This document shows, one piece after another, positions 61,067 to 64,000 of a stretch of 64,000 bases of DNA. The stretch is from Bog-473 sp963791995. GTDB lineage: Bacteria; Actinomycetota; Acidimicrobiia; Acidimicrobiales; RAAP-2. Numbering within the stretch: the first letter of the stretch is position 1; each line of letters begins with the position of its first letter. Location of the stretch: positions 411,729-475,728 of the forward strand of contig CAWBUQ010000023.1 in NCBI GenBank assembly GCA_963791995.1, in the 5' to 3' direction. The position numbers and the translations under genes are program-made. The notes below the pieces were generated by a model. The model saw nothing but the letters and a program-made list of their open reading frames with translations. It searched no databases and was not told the origin of the DNA.

Positions 61067-62068
61067 ATGGACACCGCACCCGCCTTCCGTTCTCCGCAGG
61101 ACCACGCCGCATCCGGCTCTTTCGCGGCCCGGCCCGGTGGATCGGTAACCGCCCTCGTCAGGCCCGTCGAGCGACCGCTCGGCCACCTCGATCTTCTGGA
61201 GTCACTCGCCATTTTCATCATTCGCGAGGTGGCCGCCGAATCGGAGCGACCGGTCCTCCTCTTCAGCGGAGGCAAGGATTCGGCCGTCTTGTTGCACCTG
61301 GCCGCCAAGGCCTTCAAGCCGGGGAAGATCCCGTTCCCGGTGCTCCACGTCGACACGGGCCACAACTTCTCCGAGGTGCTCGAGTACCGGGACGCCCAGG
61401 TCGAGGCCGAAGGGGCCCGCCTCATCGTCGCCAGCGTGCAGGACTCCATCGACCAGGGCCGGGTGGCGGACCCCGGACCGATCGCCTCACGCAATCGACT
61501 GCAGACCACGACGCTCCTCGACGCCATCAATGCACACGGGTTCGACGCGGCCTTTGGTGGAGCGCGCCGGGACGAGGACAAGGCCAGGGCCAAGGAGCGG
61601 GTCCTCTCCTTCCGCGATTCGTTCGGGCAGTGGGACCCCAAGGCCCAGCGGCCTGAGCTGTGGCAGCTCTACCAGGGCAGCGTGCGGCCGGGAGAGCACT
61701 TGCGCGCCTTCCCGCTGTCGGACTGGACCGAGCTTGACATCTGGCAGTACATCCGCCGTGAGCACATCGAACTGCCTTCCATCTATTACGCGCACGAGCG
61801 TGAAGTGGTCGAGCGTGACGGCATGCTGCTCGCCATCAGTGAATGGGTGAGTCCGTCGGATGGCGAGGAGATCCGAAAAGAGACGGTGCGCTTCCGCACT
61901 GTCGGTGACGCCACGTGCACCGGTGCCGTCCGCTCCGATGCCGACACGGTCGAGGAGATCATCCGCGAAGTCTCAGCGTCGAGGATCTCCGAACGCGGCG
62001 CGACGCGGGCTGATGACCGCTTCTCCGAGACCTCCATGGAGGATCGCAAGCGTGAGGGGTATTTCTAG
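61067..62068 (+). CDS. cysD: Sulfate adenylyltransferase subunit 2
   Basis: A 333-residue ATP sulfurylase catalytic subunit. Motifs: LLFSGGKDSAVLLHLA (PP-loop, ~residue 65), VLHVDTGHNFSEVLEYRD, FGGARRDEDKARAKER, FPLSDWTELDIWQYI and the C-terminal DDRFSETSMEDRKREGYF signature. It adenylates sulfate to APS with the help of CysN GTP hydrolysis. ATG 61067 lies 14 bp after the palindrome. It ends 4 bp before cysN. Confidence 0.96.
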   Translation: MDTAPAFRSPQDHAASGSFAARPGGSVTALVRPVERPLGHLDLLESLAIFIIREVAAESERPVLLFSGGKDSAVLLHLAAKAFKPGKIPFPVLHVDTGHNFSEVLEYRDAQVEAEGARLIVASVQDSIDQGRVADPGPIASRNRLQTTTLLDAINAHGFDAAFGGARRDEDKARAKERVLSFRDSFGQWDPKAQRPELWQLYQGSVRPGEHLRAFPLSDWTELDIWQYIRREHIELPSIYYAHEREVVERDGMLLAISEWVSPSDGEEIRKETVRFRTVGDATCTGAVRSDADTVEEIIREVSASRISERGATRADDRFSETSMEDRKREGYF

Positions 62069-62072
62069 GCCC

Positions 62073-63392
62073 ATGACCACGTTGCCCGGCTCCCCGCCGG
62101 CCGGCGGTCCAGAGCTTGGCGCGGACACCATGGACCTTCTGCGGTTCGCGACGATCGGATCGGTGGACGACGGCAAGAGCACTCTCATCGGCCGGCTGCT
62201 CTTCGACACCCGGCAGCTCTTCGACGATCAGCTCACAGCCATCGAAACCGCTTCGGAGCGACGCGGCCTGGGCGAGGTCGACCTGTCCTTCGTTACTGAC
62301 GGGCTGCGGGCCGAGCGCGAGCAGGGCATCACCATTGACGTCGCCTATCGCTATGCGGCGACTCCCCACCGGAAATTCGTCATCGCCGACTGTCCGGGAC
62401 ATATCCAGTACACCCGCAACATGGCCACGGGCGCGTCGACGGCCGACCTTGCGCTCGTGCTCGTCGATGCGACATCGGGTTTGCGCGAACAGTCGCGGCG
62501 GCACATTTGTATTGCGGCGTTGCTCGGTGTGGACCAACTCGTGGTCTGCGCCAACAAGATGGACCTTGTCGGCTGGGACCGTTCGGCCTACCAGCGCATC
62601 GCAGATGAGATAGAGGCGTTGGCCCGCCGGCTCGGCATCACGTCATGCACCGTGATCCCCATCGCTGCCCTCCACGGTGACAACGTCGTGGCCCGTTCGG
62701 ATGCGGCACCCTGGTACGACGGCCCCACGGTGCTCGATGCCCTCGAGTCCGCCCGGGCCGGTGGCTGGGCCGCTCAGCACGGTCTGAGCCCGGGAAGTGG
62801 CGCGCGACTGCCGGTGCAGTGGGTCCTCCGCCAGCCCGGAGGTGGCCGCAGCTACGCCGGGATGGTGAACGGCGGCCCGTTCCGGGTGGGCGACCCCGTC
62901 GTCGTGCTCCCACAGGGAGCCTCGACGACGATTCGCGCCATCGAGACGGCCGATGGCCCGCTCCAGCGTGCCGAGGTCGGACTCTCGGTCTCCATCCGGC
63001 TCGAGGACCACTTGGACGTGTCGAGGGGCGACCTCATTGCGGCCGCCGAAGGCGCTCCGGAGGTCACCGACACGTTCGAGGCAACCGTCTGCTGGTTCCA
63101 GGATCGTCCACTCGCCGCAGGGGACCGCCTGCGGATCAAGCACACGACGCGGGTCACCCCGGTCGTGGTCGAAGATGTCAAGGGGATCTTCGACGTGAAT
63201 GCACTCCGGGTGGTCGACGCCAATGAGCTCCGGGAGAACGACATAGGCGGCGTGACGCTGCGCACCGCCACGCCGCTCGCCGTCGACCCGTACGTGGCCG
63301 ATCGCATCACCGGCAGTTTCGTGCTGATCGACGACCTCACCTTCGCCACCATCGCAGCGGGTATGGTCGGCCCGCCGCGACTCCATGACTGA
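62073..63392 (+). CDS. cysN: Sulfate adenylyltransferase subunit 1 (GTPase)
   Basis: A 439-residue EF-Tu-like GTPase. G1 GSVDDGKSTLIGRLL (~residue 27), G2-type GITIDVAYRY, G3 ADCPGHIQYTRNM, G4 NKMDLV, then beta-barrel domains 2 and 3 (VGLSVSIRLEDHLDVSRGD, WFQDRPLAAGDRLRIKHTT). It couples GTP hydrolysis to APS synthesis with CysD. The length excludes a fused APS kinase, which matches direct use of APS. ATG 62073; the last 8 bases overlap the next gene. Confidence 0.95.
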   Translation: MTTLPGSPPAGGPELGADTMDLLRFATIGSVDDGKSTLIGRLLFDTRQLFDDQLTAIETASERRGLGEVDLSFVTDGLRAEREQGITIDVAYRYAATPHRKFVIADCPGHIQYTRNMATGASTADLALVLVDATSGLREQSRRHICIAALLGVDQLVVCANKMDLVGWDRSAYQRIADEIEALARRLGITSCTVIPIAALHGDNVVARSDAAPWYDGPTVLDALESARAGGWAAQHGLSPGSGARLPVQWVLRQPGGGRSYAGMVNGGPFRVGDPVVVLPQGASTTIRAIETADGPLQRAEVGLSVSIRLEDHLDVSRGDLIAAAEGAPEVTDTFEATVCWFQDRPLAAGDRLRIKHTTRVTPVVVEDVKGIFDVNALRVVDANELRENDIGGVTLRTATPLAVDPYVADRITGSFVLIDDLTFATIAAGMVGPPRLHD

Positions 63393-64000
63393 GGCCTCGG
63401 CTCCCCCACCCTTCTACCCGGTCTCACTCGACGTCTCGGGCCACGCCTGCCTCGTCGTCGGAGGGGGCATGGTGGCCGCCCGCAAGGCGGGCACGCTGCT
63501 GGAGTGCGGCGCCGACGTGACCGTGATCGCATCCTCGTTCAGCGAGGACATGGAGGCGCTGGTTCCGTCTCTCCACGCCGCAGAGCGACGTCCCTATCGC
63601 AAGGGGGACGCTTCGACGTTTCGCCTGGTCATCACGGCCACCGGGATTCCCGACGTCGACGGAGCGGTATACGCAGACGCCGAGGGCCACGGCATATGGA
63701 CCAACAGCGCCGATGACCTCGCACACTGCTCGTTCATCCTTCCCGCGGTACACCGCGACGGGGCGGTGACGGTGGCGGTCTCCACCGGCGGGCTCAGTCC
63801 CGCGCTCGCCTCGTGGCTCCGGACCCGCATCGCCGCCGAATACGGGGACACCCTCGGGACGCTGGCGCAGCTGCTCGGGAACGCGCGAGCGAACCTGAAG
63901 CGAGCGGGCTTTCGCAGCGACTCGGTGGACTGGGTCCGGTTGCTCGACGGCCCTCTCCCTGAGCTCGTCCGGATGGGCGACCTCGACAACGCCACGGCAA
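63385..64000 (+). CDS. Siroheme synthase: precorrin-2 dehydrogenase/ferrochelatase domain (3' end outside window)
   Basis: N-terminal ~205 residues of a Met8p/CysG-type protein: a Rossmann motif LVVGGGMVAARKAGTLLECGA (~residue 29), ADVTVIA, RLVITATGIPDVD, and the central IRT-like VAVSTGGLSPALASWLRTRI signature. It oxidises precorrin-2 and inserts iron to give siroheme, the cofactor of the sulfite reductase opposite. ATG 63385 overlaps cysN by 8 bp. The open frame continues to the window edge; whether a uroporphyrinogen methyltransferase domain follows cannot be seen. Confidence 0.88.
   Translation, partial: MTEASAPPPFYPVSLDVSGHACLVVGGGMVAARKAGTLLECGADVTVIASSFSEDMEALVPSLHAAERRPYRKGDASTFRLVITATGIPDVDGAVYADAEGHGIWTNSADDLAHCSFILPAVHRDGAVTVAVSTGGLSPALASWLRTRIAAEYGDTLGTLAQLLGNARANLKRAGFRSDSVDWVRLLDGPLPELVRMGDLDNATA

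Overview
The window looks like a chromosomal segment of a high-GC actinobacterium, most plausibly of the class Acidimicrobiia. This is an inference from a mycothiol-linked DinB-like protein, an F420-type flavoprotein, a Tad pilus locus, BlaI/M56 regulation, and two secreted proteins with repeats around 'GYWLVGRDGGVFAFGDA', a style I associate with Acidimicrobiales. No rRNA is present; one tRNA-Ala(CGC) is.

Layout. 1-4.8 kb: part of a Tad/Flp pilus locus (tadZ/cpaE and cpaB leftward; TadE-like, TadG-like and prepilin peptidase rightward). 4.9-12.1 kb: ordinary metabolism (SDR plus TetR, PhyH dioxygenase, amidase, D-threonine-aldolase-like enzyme, PRC-barrel protein, MFS exporter). 12.2-17.6 kb: a membrane protein, a secreted GH31 enzyme, a DUF71 ATP-pyrophosphatase-like protein and a mycothiol-family protein. 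17.8-22.5 kb: two tandem secreted IPT/TIG plus repeat proteins sharing a nearly identical 760-bp 3' part. 22.7-24 kb: a decapitated histidine kinase and an excisionase-like remnant. 24-30.8 kb: a BlaI/M56 pair facing a CtaG - SCO - Met-rich membrane protein - thioredoxin-fold protein - VKOR cluster, suggesting copper/cytochrome oxidase maturation and extracytoplasmic disulfide formation. 31-37.5 kb: a response-regulator remnant, a phosphotransferase, a TetR-controlled ABC exporter, and an NCS1 permease behind a clear TPP riboswitch.

37.8-55.2 kb reads as a worn integrative island. A 44-bp near-copy of the tRNA-Ala 3' half lies at 37.79 kb and the intact tRNA at 55.09-55.17 kb, with an identical 20-bp tandem iteron just inside each end. 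Cargo: VOC protein, flavin reductase (nonsense codon), MFS plus TetR, MMPL, a large LuxR/MalT-type regulator, an IS110 remnant, PadR plus DUF1048 plus ABC exporter, and an AbiEi/AbiEii toxin-antitoxin pair next to the tRNA. No integrase was recognised.

55.2-64 kb is a compact, intact sulfate-assimilation region. Rightward: cysD, cysN and a siroheme-synthase gene cut by the window end. Leftward, with overlapping start/stop codons throughout: cysH, a siroheme sulfite reductase, an FrhB-like iron-sulfur flavoprotein, a 108-residue protein of unknown function and a lone ABC ATPase. A sulfite reductase beside an FrhB subunit recalls the fused F420-dependent sulfite reductase (Fsr) of methanogens, so this is a candidate split, F420H2-linked assimilatory sulfite reductase. 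It is the most interesting system in the window.

Caution: more than fifteen recognisable genes are broken by single-base indels, nearly all one extra base, while other long genes are intact. I read most of these as residual sequencing insertions rather than true pseudogenes; coordinates given for such genes span the corrected reading.
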